From the NCBI GenBank assembly GCA_039921525.1, contig JBDSBP010000088.1:1-64000 (forward strand): a stretch of DNA of 64,000 nucleotides. The letters are read 5' to 3'. A model generated the notes under the pieces. It saw only the letters and a list, made by a program, of their open reading frames with translations. It did not search any database and was not told the DNA's origin. The position numbers and the translations under genes were made by a program. This document shows positions 1 to 8,827 of the stretch, in pieces (the first letter of the stretch is position 1; the number at the start of each line of letters is the position of its first letter). The DNA is from JADCRZ01 sp039921525 (lineage in GTDB: Bacteria; Bacteroidota; Bacteroidia; Chitinophagales; Chitinophagaceae).

Positions 1-738
1 GGTAGAACTGAAAGACATTCTATGCATTCTTTCGGCATTGGAGACGTTCGCCTGGCTGTTTACAACTGGCTCCTGGATCCTGCAAAAAATCACAAAGGCA
101 ATATCCAGGTTGGATTGGGAGTTAAACTGCCAACCGGTGACTATAATTACAAAGACTATTGGTACAATGTAGGCGTTGGTGGCGCAAAGGAATTACGTAC
201 CGTGGACCAGTCCATTCAACTAGGCGATGGAGGAACAGGCTTTACTACCGAAGTAAACGCTTTCTATAACATTAAACGCAATATTGCTGTTTACGGTAAT
301 TTTTATTACCTTATTAATCCCCGCGAGCAAAATGGGGTACGCACTTACCGTGAACTGGTATCAGCCACACTAGCAAACGAGGCCATAAGCAGTGTACCAG
401 ACCAATACATGGGAAGGGCTGGTGTAAGCTATTCATTCAATCGCATAAAAGGTTTGGGGGTTTCTGCAGGGGCAAGACTGGAAGGAATTCCTGTTTACGA
501 CCTCGTAGGTGGAAGCGGTGATTTTCGCAGACCGGGTTTTATCTGGTCCGTAGAACCCACAATTACCTATAGTATAAAAAAACTGAACTTCTTTGTATCA
601 ATACCTTTTGCGGTGGAACGTAACAGAACTCAAAGCGTGACCGATAAAGAAAATTCTATCAAGCAAAACAAACATGTTCAGGGCGACGCGGCCTTTTCTG
701 ATTATACTGTAAATGCGGGCTTCTCTGTAAGGTTTTAA
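1..738 (+). CDS. Outer-membrane beta-barrel protein, 5'-truncated by window edge
   Basis: The frame is open from base 1 through an ATG at 22, so the true start lies outside the window. The visible 245 residues alternate short polar turns with amphipathic strands. They include the phrase KLPTGDYNYKDY, typical of transporter-like outer-membrane barrels of the phenol-degradation MetA/DUF3570 type, and the protein ends in a C-terminal phenylalanine (SVRF), the usual BAM recognition signal. No enzymatic motif is visible. It is probably a channel or an assembly-related barrel in the outer membrane. Family assignment is by overall pattern only; the barrel call is firm and the substrate unknown. A degraded TonB receptor follows 140 bp downstream. 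Confidence 0.7.
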   Translation, partial: GRTERHSMHSFGIGDVRLAVYNWLLDPAKNHKGNIQVGLGVKLPTGDYNYKDYWYNVGVGGAKELRTVDQSIQLGDGGTGFTTEVNAFYNIKRNIAVYGNFYYLINPREQNGVRTYRELVSATLANEAISSVPDQYMGRAGVSYSFNRIKGLGVSAGARLEGIPVYDLVGGSGDFRRPGFIWSVEPTITYSIKKLNFFVSIPFAVERNRTQSVTDKENSIKQNKHVQGDAAFSDYTVNAGFSVRF

Positions 739-878
739 ATAGCCGTCAGGTGTGAGGTATGAACCATGATCTACTTGCAGTTTCTGATGGAGCAGATCAG
801 AATTACCGACGGACCTTTGAGATTCATAAACGCAAGGGTCTTCAAGTCAAACCCTCACCAGGTTTAAACTACATCATA

Positions 879-1959
879 ATGAAAATCATATATAAATGCT
901 CTATAGCACTTGTGTTGATCATAACTCACGCCAATGCACAATCGCAAATCGCCGCTTTGCCCGGCAAGGATACCATTCCTTCTCAATCGCTCGATAGCGT
1001 AACGATCATTGCCTACCTGCGTCAGTCTACCATTAAATCTTTACCTGATATACAAGGCACTTATATCTTCGCCGGCAGGAAAACGGAAATGATTAACCTG
1101 AAACAAACCGATGTTAACCTTAGCGATAAAACAGGCCGAAAGCCGCTTTATATAGAAGATCATTTCCCCCTCTTTGGCGGCAGCTTATCATACAAACCTA
1201 AAGAGAAACTGGAAGTATATGGAGGTTGGTCGCAGGCCTATCATCCTATGGTTTTTAAAGACCTTATTCCTACCTCTGTTTATGAAGTCGATGACCCTAA
1301 CATTAAAGATGCAGAAGGCTATAATGCAGAAGCAGGTTTTAAGGGTAGCTGGAAATTTCTAAAATGGGATGTGACTGCTTACATTCTTCAATTAAACAAT
1401 CGTTTTGGTACACTGGCACAAACTGATAACACAGGGAATTTAATTCTCTACAGAACCAATATTGGAAATTCAACAACCAGGGGAATGGAAATTTTTGTTC
1501 AGGGCGATTGGATGTTAAGTAATATAACAGGCTTATCTGTTTTTACTTCCACAGCATTTATGCATGCGCGTTATACAGATGTTGTCGTGAAATCAGGGAA
1601 TACAAATGTTGAAATATAAGAGGCAATAAAGTAGAGAGCGCACCTGATTTAACCACCCGGAACGGCATAACGTTTCGTGTTCGCAAAATAAATTTCTCCG
1701 CTTTATACAGCTATACGGCCTCTACTTTGGCTGATGCTTTAAATACGGTTAAACCGGTGCGGTTGGATCGGTACCGTCTTATGGGTTACTGGATTTTTCG
1801 GCTACATACCGCTTTTTAAAGAACCTTGAATTAAAGGCCCAGGTTAATAATGCGACCAACAATCAATATTTTACAAAACGTCCAACATTTTACCCCGGAC
1901 CTGGTGTGTGGGCTTCGGATGGAAGAAGTTTAAATACTACGTTGGCGATACGCATCTGA
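879..1959 (+). pseudogene. Decayed FecA-like TonB-dependent receptor
   Basis: The ATG at 879 opens a signal peptide (about residues 1-20, ending ANAQ) and the start of a ferric-citrate-type plug, with the family phrase LPDIQGTYIFAGRKTEMINL. At about 1130-1145 the text jumps in frame from early plug (DKTGR) directly to a late barrel segment (YIEDHFPLFGG), so most of the plug and half of the barrel are missing. The frame closes at 1619. Barrel sequence resumes in other frames (GNKVESAPDLTTRNGITFRV from about 1621; then VPSYGLLDFSATYRF) and runs to a natural barrel end, TLAIRI, with stop at 1957-1959. An internal deletion plus at least two frameshifts make this a pseudogene. An upstream ATG at 759 in the same frame lies inside a repeat and is less likely. 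Confidence 0.85.
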
Positions 1960-1962
1960 GGG

Positions 1963-2148
1963 CTCAGGTACGAGGTATGAGGTATGAGCTATGAGGTATG
2001 AGGTATGAGCGAAAACGCTGAAAACTTGATTTGATAATAGAAAAATGGTTTAAAGTTTAAATTTATCCCGAAGGGGTAACATGTTCGTAGAGGGAACCAT
2101 ATTTCCCCTTCGGGCTTCGCTCATACCTCATACCTCATACCTGATACC
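1963..2148. repeat. Inverted heptad-repeat element, ATGAGGT family
   Basis: The left arm (1963-2011) holds tandem ATGAGGT-type heptads. The right arm (2118-2148) carries the reverse complement; 17 bases match perfectly across the arms (GGTATGAGGTATGAGCG). The spacer contains a nested palindrome, CCCGAAGGGG at about 2073-2082 and CCCCTTCGGG at 2105-2114. The left arm starts 3 bases after the pseudogene stop, and the right arm ends about 33 bases before the trehalase ATG. Confidence 0.85.
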
Positions 2149-2181
2149 TTTTTCCTATCTTACAATCTCAATGGCAAAACC

Positions 2182-3795
2182 ATGAAACATCTATGCTTCC
2201 TCCTGCTCTGTTGCGGTTACCTGCTTATTGGCATTAGCCAGCAGCCATCACCCCCGGATAAAATTTACGGTGAACTTTTCAGAGATGTGCAAATGGCTAA
2301 AATTTTTCCCGATGGAAAAACTTTCGTGGATTGTGTGCCTAAAAAAGATCCCGCAGGTATCGTAGCCGATTACAAAAAAATTAAAAGCAACCCGGCAATC
2401 CGCTTTTCATTGGAACTTTTTGTGAACGAAAATTTTGTATTGCCCATAAACCCGGCAACCAATTATCAAACTAACACACAGGAAGATTTGGTTACCCATA
2501 TCAGGAATCTTTGGAAGGTATTAAAAAGAGAAGCAGATCAACCGATGAAAGGGAGTTCGCTACTGCCCTTACCTTATTCCTACATCGTTCCGGGTGGTCG
2601 CTTCCGTGAAATATATTATTGGGATTCGTATTTTACCATGCTCGGATTACAGGAAAGTGGGGAATATGAAATTATGGAAAATATGATTAAAAATTTCGCT
2701 TACCTGATCAAAACCTTTGGTCATATCCCCAACGGAAATCGTAGTTATTATTTGGGTCGCTCTCAACCGCCTTTTTTTTCACTCATGGTGGGTTTATTGG
2801 CAGAAGTAAAAGGCGACAGTATTTATAAAACCTACTTGCCGGCAATGGAAAAGGAATATAAATATTGGATGGAAGGAGCGGCAACCCTTAAACCCGGACA
2901 AGCGCACCGACGCATAGTTAAACTGAAAGACGGCACTATCCTTAATCGTTATTGGGACGACAGTGACGTTCCCCGCCAGGAAAGTTACGCCCAGGATGTA
3001 GAGACCACTGTTAAATCAGGGAGAAATAAAATAGAGATGTATCGTCATCTTCGCGCGGGTGCGGAGAGTGGATGGGATTTCAGCAGCCGTTGGTTTAAAG
3101 ATGCCAAAAATATAATCACGGTACAAACTACTGATATCATCCCGGTTGATCTTAATTGCCTGCTTTATGGGCTTGAAATCAATCTCGCCAAAGCAAGATC
3201 GCTGAACAAGGATGAGGTATTATCGAATGAGTTGTTCCGGAAAGCGGCTTCACGTAAAAATGCCATTCTTAAATATGGCTGGAACAAAACCTTGAATTTC
3301 TTTACTGACTTCAACTTTAGAACTAATATCACTGACACGATAATTACAGCCGCCGGCCTATATCCATTGTTTATGAAACTTGCCACTGCTGACCAGGCAA
3401 ATAAAGTATTGCTTATAACAAAATCCCGCTTGTTAAAAGATGGCGGAATTGTTACCACTAATAATATGACGGGTGAACAATGGGATTCTCCAAATGGATG
3501 GGCCCCTCTTCAATGGGTAACCATAAAAGGATTTGAAAACTATAACTTTAAGGAAGCCGCCAGAGACATTGCTACGCGATGGGTAGCAATCAACGAAAAA
3601 GTGTTTAAATCTACAGGCAGAATGATGGAAAAATACAACGTGCTTGATACTCACCTTGAAGCGGGAGGCGGTGAATACCCCGGCCAGGATGGTTTTGGCT
3701 GGACAAACGGCGTTTACCTGAAGCTGGTTAGCATGTATGTTGGAAAGGAAGAAAAGGAGAAAGAAAAGGTTTCGGTTAGAACGCTGGCGAGATAG
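2182..3795 (+). CDS. treA: Periplasmic trehalase, GH37
   Basis: Hydrolyses alpha,alpha-trehalose to two glucose molecules by an inverting mechanism. Both trehalase signatures are present: PGGRFREIYYWDSYF near residue 136 and QWDSPNGWAP near 434. By alignment in memory with E. coli TreA, the acid is D299 (in ESGWDFSSRW) and the base E483 (in EKYN), followed by the glycine-rich GGGEYPGQDGFGWTNG loop. An N-terminal hydrophobic signal (residues 1-19) indicates export to the periplasm. At 537 aa the length is normal for the family. The ATG at 2182 follows a heptad repeat and gives a clean signal peptide. It stands alone between repeat elements, so it is probably monocistronic. Confidence 0.95.
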   Translation: MKHLCFLLLCCGYLLIGISQQPSPPDKIYGELFRDVQMAKIFPDGKTFVDCVPKKDPAGIVADYKKIKSNPAIRFSLELFVNENFVLPINPATNYQTNTQEDLVTHIRNLWKVLKREADQPMKGSSLLPLPYSYIVPGGRFREIYYWDSYFTMLGLQESGEYEIMENMIKNFAYLIKTFGHIPNGNRSYYLGRSQPPFFSLMVGLLAEVKGDSIYKTYLPAMEKEYKYWMEGAATLKPGQAHRRIVKLKDGTILNRYWDDSDVPRQESYAQDVETTVKSGRNKIEMYRHLRAGAESGWDFSSRWFKDAKNIITVQTTDIIPVDLNCLLYGLEINLAKARSLNKDEVLSNELFRKAASRKNAILKYGWNKTLNFFTDFNFRTNITDTIITAAGLYPLFMKLATADQANKVLLITKSRLLKDGGIVTTNNMTGEQWDSPNGWAPLQWVTIKGFENYNFKEAARDIATRWVAINEKVFKSTGRMMEKYNVLDTHLEAGGGEYPGQDGFGWTNGVYLKLVSMYVGKEEKEKEKVSVRTLAR

Positions 3796-3801
3796 TTTAC
3801 C

Positions 3802-3914
3802 CTTTAAAATTTAAAGTTTAAGGTTGGAGTTCGTAAGTTTGGCTTTTCTTAAGTTCGGGTTCCAGGTATTTTCAAACTTTTGTAAACCAACTTTAAACGT
3901 TGAACGTTAAACTA
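3802..3914. repeat. Inverted heptad-repeat element, CTTTAAA family
   Basis: Left arm 3802-3826 reads TTTAAAG/TTTAAGG-type heptads. Right arm 3885-3914 reads CTTTAAA-CGTTGAA-CGTTAAA, the reverse orientation, with a spacer of about 60 bp. The left arm begins 6 bases after the trehalase stop, and the right arm ends 7 bases before the beta-lactamase ATG. Confidence 0.8.
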
Positions 3915-3920
3915 CTCTTA

Positions 3921-4742
3921 ATGCGAAATTTACTTTGTACCGCTCTTATACTTTCTTTTGTTTTTGTTGCATGTTCTCCCAACAATGTTACCCAGGATAA
4001 TAGCCTGAAAAAATATTTTGATGAAGAAAAGGTAGATGGCTGTTTTGGATTGTTCGATAACGGGCAGGGCAATTTCACCATTTACAACCTCGTTCGTTAT
4101 CGCGATAGCGCCTATCTTCCCGCATCTACCTTTAAGATCGTAAATTCTTTGATAGGAATACAAACCGGCAGGGTTCAGGATACGAGCACCGTTATTCCCT
4201 GGGATGGTGTCGTACGGGAAAGAACAGAATTGAACCAGGATCTTAATATGATGCAGGCTTTTCATCTTTCCAGCGTGCCCTGGTACCAGGAACTGGCTCG
4301 CCGTATTGGCAAAGATACCATGCAAAAATGGCTGGATACACTTGGATATGCCGCCCTTCATGGCCGGGCAATCGTTAAAAGTATAGACCATTTCTGGTTG
4401 GATAATTCAATCAAAATTAGCGCAGATGAACAACTGGGACTCGCAAAAAGACTGTATTTCGATCAATTGCCTTTTTATACCCGAACACAAAGCATTGTAA
4501 AAAGAATGATGCTGCAGGAAGAGAATTCCAATTATAAGTTAAGCTATAAAACAGGTTGGGGAAATATGGACAATGGTTATTCATTGGGATGGGTAGTGGG
4601 TTGGATAGAAGAGAACGGCCACGTTTATTTTTTCGTTTTGCAACTCGAATCTCCAGATCCCAAGTTAGATATAGCGGCTGCCAGAATTAAAATTTTAGAT
4701 AAGATACTGAGGCAGCTAGGTTTTAAGGAAGGAAAAAAGTAG
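3921..4742 (+). CDS. Class D (OXA-like) beta-lactamase family lipoprotein
   Basis: A serine beta-lactamase-fold protein of 273 aa. The catalytic tetrad S69-T70-F71-K72 (STFK; the lysine is carbamylated in true class D enzymes), the S117-x-V119 box and K210-T211-G212 (KTGWG) are all present. The YGN box normally found between them reads YAA at 143-145, so the enzyme may be weak, specialised, or closer to a BlaR-like or penicillin-binding relative. The N-terminus ends in a lipobox-like FVFVAC followed by SPNN, implying a lipid-anchored periplasmic protein. The ATG at 3921 is chosen over an in-frame TTG at 3900 because the TTG lies inside the repeat arm. No LysR or BlaI regulator is adjacent. 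Family assignment is sure; hydrolytic activity is inferred. Confidence 0.85.
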   Translation: MRNLLCTALILSFVFVACSPNNVTQDNSLKKYFDEEKVDGCFGLFDNGQGNFTIYNLVRYRDSAYLPASTFKIVNSLIGIQTGRVQDTSTVIPWDGVVRERTELNQDLNMMQAFHLSSVPWYQELARRIGKDTMQKWLDTLGYAALHGRAIVKSIDHFWLDNSIKISADEQLGLAKRLYFDQLPFYTRTQSIVKRMMLQEENSNYKLSYKTGWGNMDNGYSLGWVVGWIEENGHVYFFVLQLESPDPKLDIAAARIKILDKILRQLGFKEGKK

Positions 4743-4833
4743 TCATCAGAGGGTGTAGAATTTAAGTTAAAAGAATGCTGAACGCCTGCGCCAAATTTAT
4801 ATTCCTCCGGCTTATTCCTTAATTTGCTTCCAG

Positions 4834-5835
4834 ATGTACCGATTTCAACATATTGAATACCTTACCGGCCTTGCACTGATTCCAATATTGGTGCTCTTTT
4901 TCATCGCTGTCATCCGTTGGAAAAAAAAGAGAATAAAAAAAATAGGTGACCCCTTGTTAGTAAAGGAATTGATAAAGGGCTACTCTCCCGGCAGGTTCTT
5001 TCTGAAATTTTCCTTGCTGGTACTGGCTCTGGCAGCAATAGTAGTGGCAGCGGGCAACCTGCAAAAGCCGGGACAAATGGAAAATGTCAATCGAAAAGGA
5101 GTGGATATAATGATAGCGCTGGATGTGAGTAAGAGCATGCTGGCGGAGGATATTAAACCCAACCGCCTGGAAAGGGCTAAACAATTGGTGAATAAGTTGA
5201 TGGATAAAATGGAGAATGATCGCATAGGCCTGGTGTTATTTGCCGGAAGGGCATATATGCAGATGCCTTTAACCACAGATCATGGCGCTGCAAAAATGTA
5301 TGTTCAAAATGCAGGACCTGAAACAGTGCCGTCTCAAGGTACCGTAATTGGTGAAGCACTACGTGTGGCGAACACTGCCTTCAACAGCAAAGAGCGTAAA
5401 TTTAAATCAATCGTTTTGATTTCAGATGGAGAAGATCACGATCCCCAGGCCCTGCAATTAACGAAAGCGCTCGCCAAGAATGGTGTTATGATCAATACTG
5501 TCGGAATCGGCTCGACCGAAGGCGTGACACTTATTGATAATAACACGAATGAACTCCGGAAAGATGCACAGGGCAACGCTATCATCACAAAATTAAACGA
5601 AACAGAGCTAAAACAACTGGCAACCGATACCAAAGGCATTTATGTGCATTTGGAAGATGCCGCTGACGCTGCCAGCGTTATTATGAAGCAACTGAATACT
5701 ATTGAACAAACAGCAATGGGAGATGATGCTTTTGTGAATTATAAAAGTTATTTTCAATGGTTCCTGGCGGGCGCTTTTTTATTGTTATTGATAGAATTGT
5801 TTATGCCGGAAAGGAGAAAAATAGTAAGCACATGA
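4834..5835 (+). CDS. batB: BatB/BatA-like VWA-domain membrane protein
   Basis: A 333-aa protein with two N-terminal membrane helices (about residues 10-28 and 57-74), a cytoplasm-to-periplasm linker, a von Willebrand A domain (about 90-295) and a C-terminal helix (about 308-325). The MIDAS metal site D97-V-S99-K-S101 is intact, and a later SDGED motif supports it. Bat proteins form Bacteroidota aerotolerance and envelope-stress complexes, usually encoded as moxR-batA-batB-batC-batD. Here only this gene and batC are adjacent: the upstream neighbour is a beta-lactamase and the downstream one is ispG. BatA and BatB are similar, so the letter is inferred from the batC neighbour. The stop overlaps the batC start (ATGA at 5832-5835). 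Confidence 0.85.
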   Translation: MYRFQHIEYLTGLALIPILVLFFIAVIRWKKKRIKKIGDPLLVKELIKGYSPGRFFLKFSLLVLALAAIVVAAGNLQKPGQMENVNRKGVDIMIALDVSKSMLAEDIKPNRLERAKQLVNKLMDKMENDRIGLVLFAGRAYMQMPLTTDHGAAKMYVQNAGPETVPSQGTVIGEALRVANTAFNSKERKFKSIVLISDGEDHDPQALQLTKALAKNGVMINTVGIGSTEGVTLIDNNTNELRKDAQGNAIITKLNETELKQLATDTKGIYVHLEDAADAASVIMKQLNTIEQTAMGDDAFVNYKSYFQWFLAGAFLLLLIELFMPERRKIVST

Positions 5836-6488
5836 ACAAAAATATTTTCGTAACCATTTCTTTTACGTTGCTGCTTTTACAATTGCACGCACAGAATGTT
5901 ACTGGCGAAATCCGCAATGGCAATAAACTTTACCAACAAAAGATTTTTGATCAGTCTGCCGCGGAATACAAAAAAGCCCTGGCGGTCACACCTGAAAATC
6001 CTATTGCCAATTATAACTTAGGTAATGCCCAGTTCAGGACCAACCAGTTCGATGAAGCGACAAATTCCTATGAATCAACTATCACCAATAGTAAAGAAAA
6101 GCCCGTGAAGGAGAAGGCTTATTACAACAAGGGGGTAGCCTATAGCAAACAGCAGAAACTGGATGAAAGCATCGATTCCTGGAAAAATGCACTCAAGCTG
6201 GATGCTAACGACCAGGAAGCCCGGGAAAACCTCCAAAAAGCCTTGTTAGAAAAGAAAAAGCAGCAGGAAAAAGAAGACCAGAAGAAAGATAAAAATGAAA
6301 AAAAGAAAGAGAACCAGGACGAGGATAAGAAAGATAAGCAAGATCAAAAACCTGATCAACAACAAAGTAAACTCAACAAAAAGCAGGTGGAGCAATTACT
6401 AAAGGCCCTTGCCCAAAAGGAAAAAGACGTTCAGCAGAAAATGCAATCCAAAAATGCTTCTCCTACGAGATTGGATAAAGACTGGTGA
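5832..6488 (+). CDS. batC: BatC-like secreted TPR protein
   Basis: 218 aa with a signal peptide (residues 1-20, ending LHAQ), about four tetratricopeptide repeats (roughly 25-130) and a long Lys/Glu/Gln/Asp-rich charged stretch (about 150-200). It ends in the DKDW tail characteristic of BatC. It probably scaffolds the Bat complex in the periplasm. The start at 5832 overlaps the batB stop by 4 bases, a signature of translational coupling. A longer in-frame start at 5757 would lie within the last membrane helix of batB and would destroy the signal peptide. batD and batE, which normally follow, are absent here. Confidence 0.87.
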   Translation: MNKNIFVTISFTLLLLQLHAQNVTGEIRNGNKLYQQKIFDQSAAEYKKALAVTPENPIANYNLGNAQFRTNQFDEATNSYESTITNSKEKPVKEKAYYNKGVAYSKQQKLDESIDSWKNALKLDANDQEARENLQKALLEKKKQQEKEDQKKDKNEKKKENQDEDKKDKQDQKPDQQQSKLNKKQVEQLLKALAQKEKDVQQKMQSKNASPTRLDKDW

Positions 6489-6493
6489 GGAAT

Positions 6494-6637
6494 TAGTTTA
6501 AAGTTTAAGGTTCAAAATATAAAGATGTACCTGGTCGGTCATTTTCCACTTACTCTGCTTTGCAAATGGCTGCATAGTTGTGATCGCCTAAACGGTTGAA
6601 CCTCAACTTTAAACATTAAACTTTAAACTTTGAACTA
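6494..6637. repeat. Inverted heptad-repeat element, CTTTAAA family (second copy)
   Basis: Left arm 6494-6518 reads TTTAAAG-TTTAAGG-TTCAAAA. Right arm about 6597-6637 reads CTTTAAA-CATTAAA-CTTTAAA-CTTTGAA in the opposite orientation. The spacer (about 80 bp) is not repetitive. The left arm starts 6 bases after the batC stop; the right arm ends 20 bases before the ispG ATG. Confidence 0.82.
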
Positions 6638-6657
6638 TTACTTACTAATTTTACATC

Positions 6658-8652
6658 ATGCGACTATATTGTAGCTCTCTTACAGAGTATCAGCGTCTGA
6701 AAACGCTGGAAGTAAAGGTTGGAGACCTTTTGTTAGGCAATTACCACCCAATCCGCGTTCAAACCATGACCACAACGAATACCATGGATACTATTGGTAC
6801 CGTAGAGCAAACCATCCGGTGCATTTTAGCCGGTGCCGAGCTCGTTAGAATAACTGCTCCCAGCAAAAACGAAGCAGAAAATTTATTGAACATAAAAAAT
6901 GAGCTAAACAGAAGAGGTTTTCATGTTCCATTGATTGCGGATATTCATTTTACCCCGAATGCGGCTGAAATTGCGGCGAGGATTGTAGAGAAAGTTCGTA
7001 TAAACCCGGGTAATTACGTAGATAAAAAGAAATTTGAGCTTATTGAATACACAGATGCGGAATATGTGGAAGAAACTGATCGGATTCGCCTGAGATTTAC
7101 CCCACTGGTTAAAATTTGCAAGGAATATGGCACTGCTATGCGTATTGGTACTAATCATGGTTCATTGAGTGACAGGATCATGAGCCGCTATGGAGATACC
7201 CCGATGGGGATGGTGGAAAGTGCTATGGAGTTTTTACGCATTGCCCGGGATGAAAGGTACCACAACATTGTGCTGAGTATGAAGTCGAGCAATCCAAAAG
7301 TGATGGTTCAGGCTTATCGATTGCTGGTAGAAAAGATGATAGATGAATTTGCTGAATGTTATCCTTTGCACCTGGGAGTTACAGAAGCAGGTGATGGAGA
7401 GGATGGAAGAATAAAATCCGCAATCGGTATCGGAACGCTGATGGAAGATGGCATCGGCGACACGATCAGGGTTTCCCTGACAGAGGATCCGGAATTTGAG
7501 ATACCTGTGTGTAAAGACCTGGTGAAAAGATATTCCCGCAGAAGCCACCAGGAGGTTCCTGTTACGCCGATCATTAAAGTACCCTATAATCCCTTCGATT
7601 ATGTGAGGAGGCCAACGTATAACGTATCAAATATCGGCAGCAAGCATGTTCCGGTAGTGGTGGCTGACTTTATGAAGGCAGACACCATTTCACAAAACGA
7701 TCTTATCTCTGTTGGTTATACATATGATCCATTACTGGATAAATGGAACATTTCCGATGGAGCGGCAGATTATCTGTACACAGGTAACAAACAACTTGAC
7801 TTTGATCTCCCAGGTACGTTGAAAGTAATCTGTAATTATTCCACGTGGTTACAGGCAGATAACAAGAATGTATATTTCCCTCTTTACCAGGCAAACGAAT
7901 ATCAGCGGTTCCTGGATCATTCCGGGATTCTTAATTTTGTGGCAGTGGATGTAAACGGTGAAAATGCAGACGACCTGCTTGAATCAATACGTAACGACAA
8001 TACTGTGGTGTTGTGTGCCAGTTCATCCGGCATACATGCGATGCCTGGAGTCAGGAGGTATACCACAGAACTGATGAACCGAAATCTTTGTTGCCCGGTT
8101 ATTCTTGCCGTTGAAAGTCATACTGCCACTATTGACGAACAACTGATTCAATTCTCTACTGAATCAGGTGCTTTATTATTGGATGGAATGGGTGATGGGA
8201 TATGGCTCATGAATGATCCCGCTATGATTTCGAACAATAAAGTAAGCGGGAGAACCTATCTTGAAACAAGGAACAATCACCAGTTCCTCAATAACACCTC
8301 TTTCTCCATTCTACAGGCTACGCGTACCAGGATCTCCAAAACAGAATATATCAGTTGTCCCAGCTGTGGTAGAACCTTATTCGACCTGCAGGAAACAACG
8401 GCAAAGATCCGTTCCATGACCAATCACCTTAAAGGGGTTAAAATAGCCATAATGGGTTGTATTGTAAACGGTCCGGGCGAAATGGCAGACGCGGATTTTG
8501 GCTATGTAGGCAGTGGTCCCGGAAAAATTACTTTATACCGGGGAAAAGAAGTGATCAAACGTTCGGTAAACAGTGATGTTGCTGTGGAAGAATTGATTAA
8601 CCTTCTTAAAGAAAGCAATGCGTGGATTGAGCCTGCGTTGGTGATGCAGTAG
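6658..8652 (+). CDS. ispG: 4-hydroxy-3-methylbut-2-en-1-yl diphosphate synthase, long form
   Basis: IspG (GcpE) converts methylerythritol cyclodiphosphate to HMBPP, the penultimate step of the MEP isoprenoid pathway, in the cytoplasm. At 664 aa this is the three-domain form found in Bacteroidota, chlamydiae and plants: an N-terminal TIM barrel (VQTMTTTNTMDTIGTV, PLIADIHF), an inserted domain of about 260 residues, and the C-terminal iron-sulfur domain. The 4Fe-4S ligands are C567, C570 (SCPSCGRT) and C601 (MGCIVNGPGE), and E608 is the expected fourth ligand. The start at 6658 gives the usual N-terminus. A repeat arm on each side suggests a separate transcription unit from batBC. Confidence 0.96.
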   Translation: MRLYCSSLTEYQRLKTLEVKVGDLLLGNYHPIRVQTMTTTNTMDTIGTVEQTIRCILAGAELVRITAPSKNEAENLLNIKNELNRRGFHVPLIADIHFTPNAAEIAARIVEKVRINPGNYVDKKKFELIEYTDAEYVEETDRIRLRFTPLVKICKEYGTAMRIGTNHGSLSDRIMSRYGDTPMGMVESAMEFLRIARDERYHNIVLSMKSSNPKVMVQAYRLLVEKMIDEFAECYPLHLGVTEAGDGEDGRIKSAIGIGTLMEDGIGDTIRVSLTEDPEFEIPVCKDLVKRYSRRSHQEVPVTPIIKVPYNPFDYVRRPTYNVSNIGSKHVPVVVADFMKADTISQNDLISVGYTYDPLLDKWNISDGAADYLYTGNKQLDFDLPGTLKVICNYSTWLQADNKNVYFPLYQANEYQRFLDHSGILNFVAVDVNGENADDLLESIRNDNTVVLCASSSGIHAMPGVRRYTTELMNRNLCCPVILAVESHTATIDEQLIQFSTESGALLLDGMGDGIWLMNDPAMISNNKVSGRTYLETRNNHQFLNNTSFSILQATRTRISKTEYISCPSCGRTLFDLQETTAKIRSMTNHLKGVKIAIMGCIVNGPGEMADADFGYVGSGPGKITLYRGKEVIKRSVNSDVAVEELINLLKESNAWIEPALVMQ

Positions 8653-8827
8653 CTTTCGGCTATCAGCTGTCAGCTATCAACAGAACCTCTTAAGTTGGGA
8701 AGTCATTTTAAATATAAATGAAATTACTTTGAGCTTCTTCGTTTGTTTATCCGTCGAAAATGCTGCAATCAAAGCTATTCAATATTTCAGGAACAAGCTG
8801 ATTGCCGACAGCTGATTGCCGACAGCC
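8653..8827. repeat. Inverted heptad-repeat element between convergent genes, AGCTATC family
   Basis: Left arm 8653-8680 (GGCTATC-AGCTGTC-AGCTATC) begins directly after the ispG TAG. Right arm about 8796-8827 (GCTGATT-GCCGACA repeated) ends directly at the stop codon of the minus-strand gene at 8828. The spacer is about 115 bp of AT-rich DNA with no gene. This places an inverted pair exactly between two convergent 3' ends. Confidence 0.83.

Noticed and set aside
3900..3920. In-frame TTG start for the beta-lactamase
   Set aside because: It lies inside the right repeat arm, and the ATG at 3921 gives a proper lipoprotein signal.
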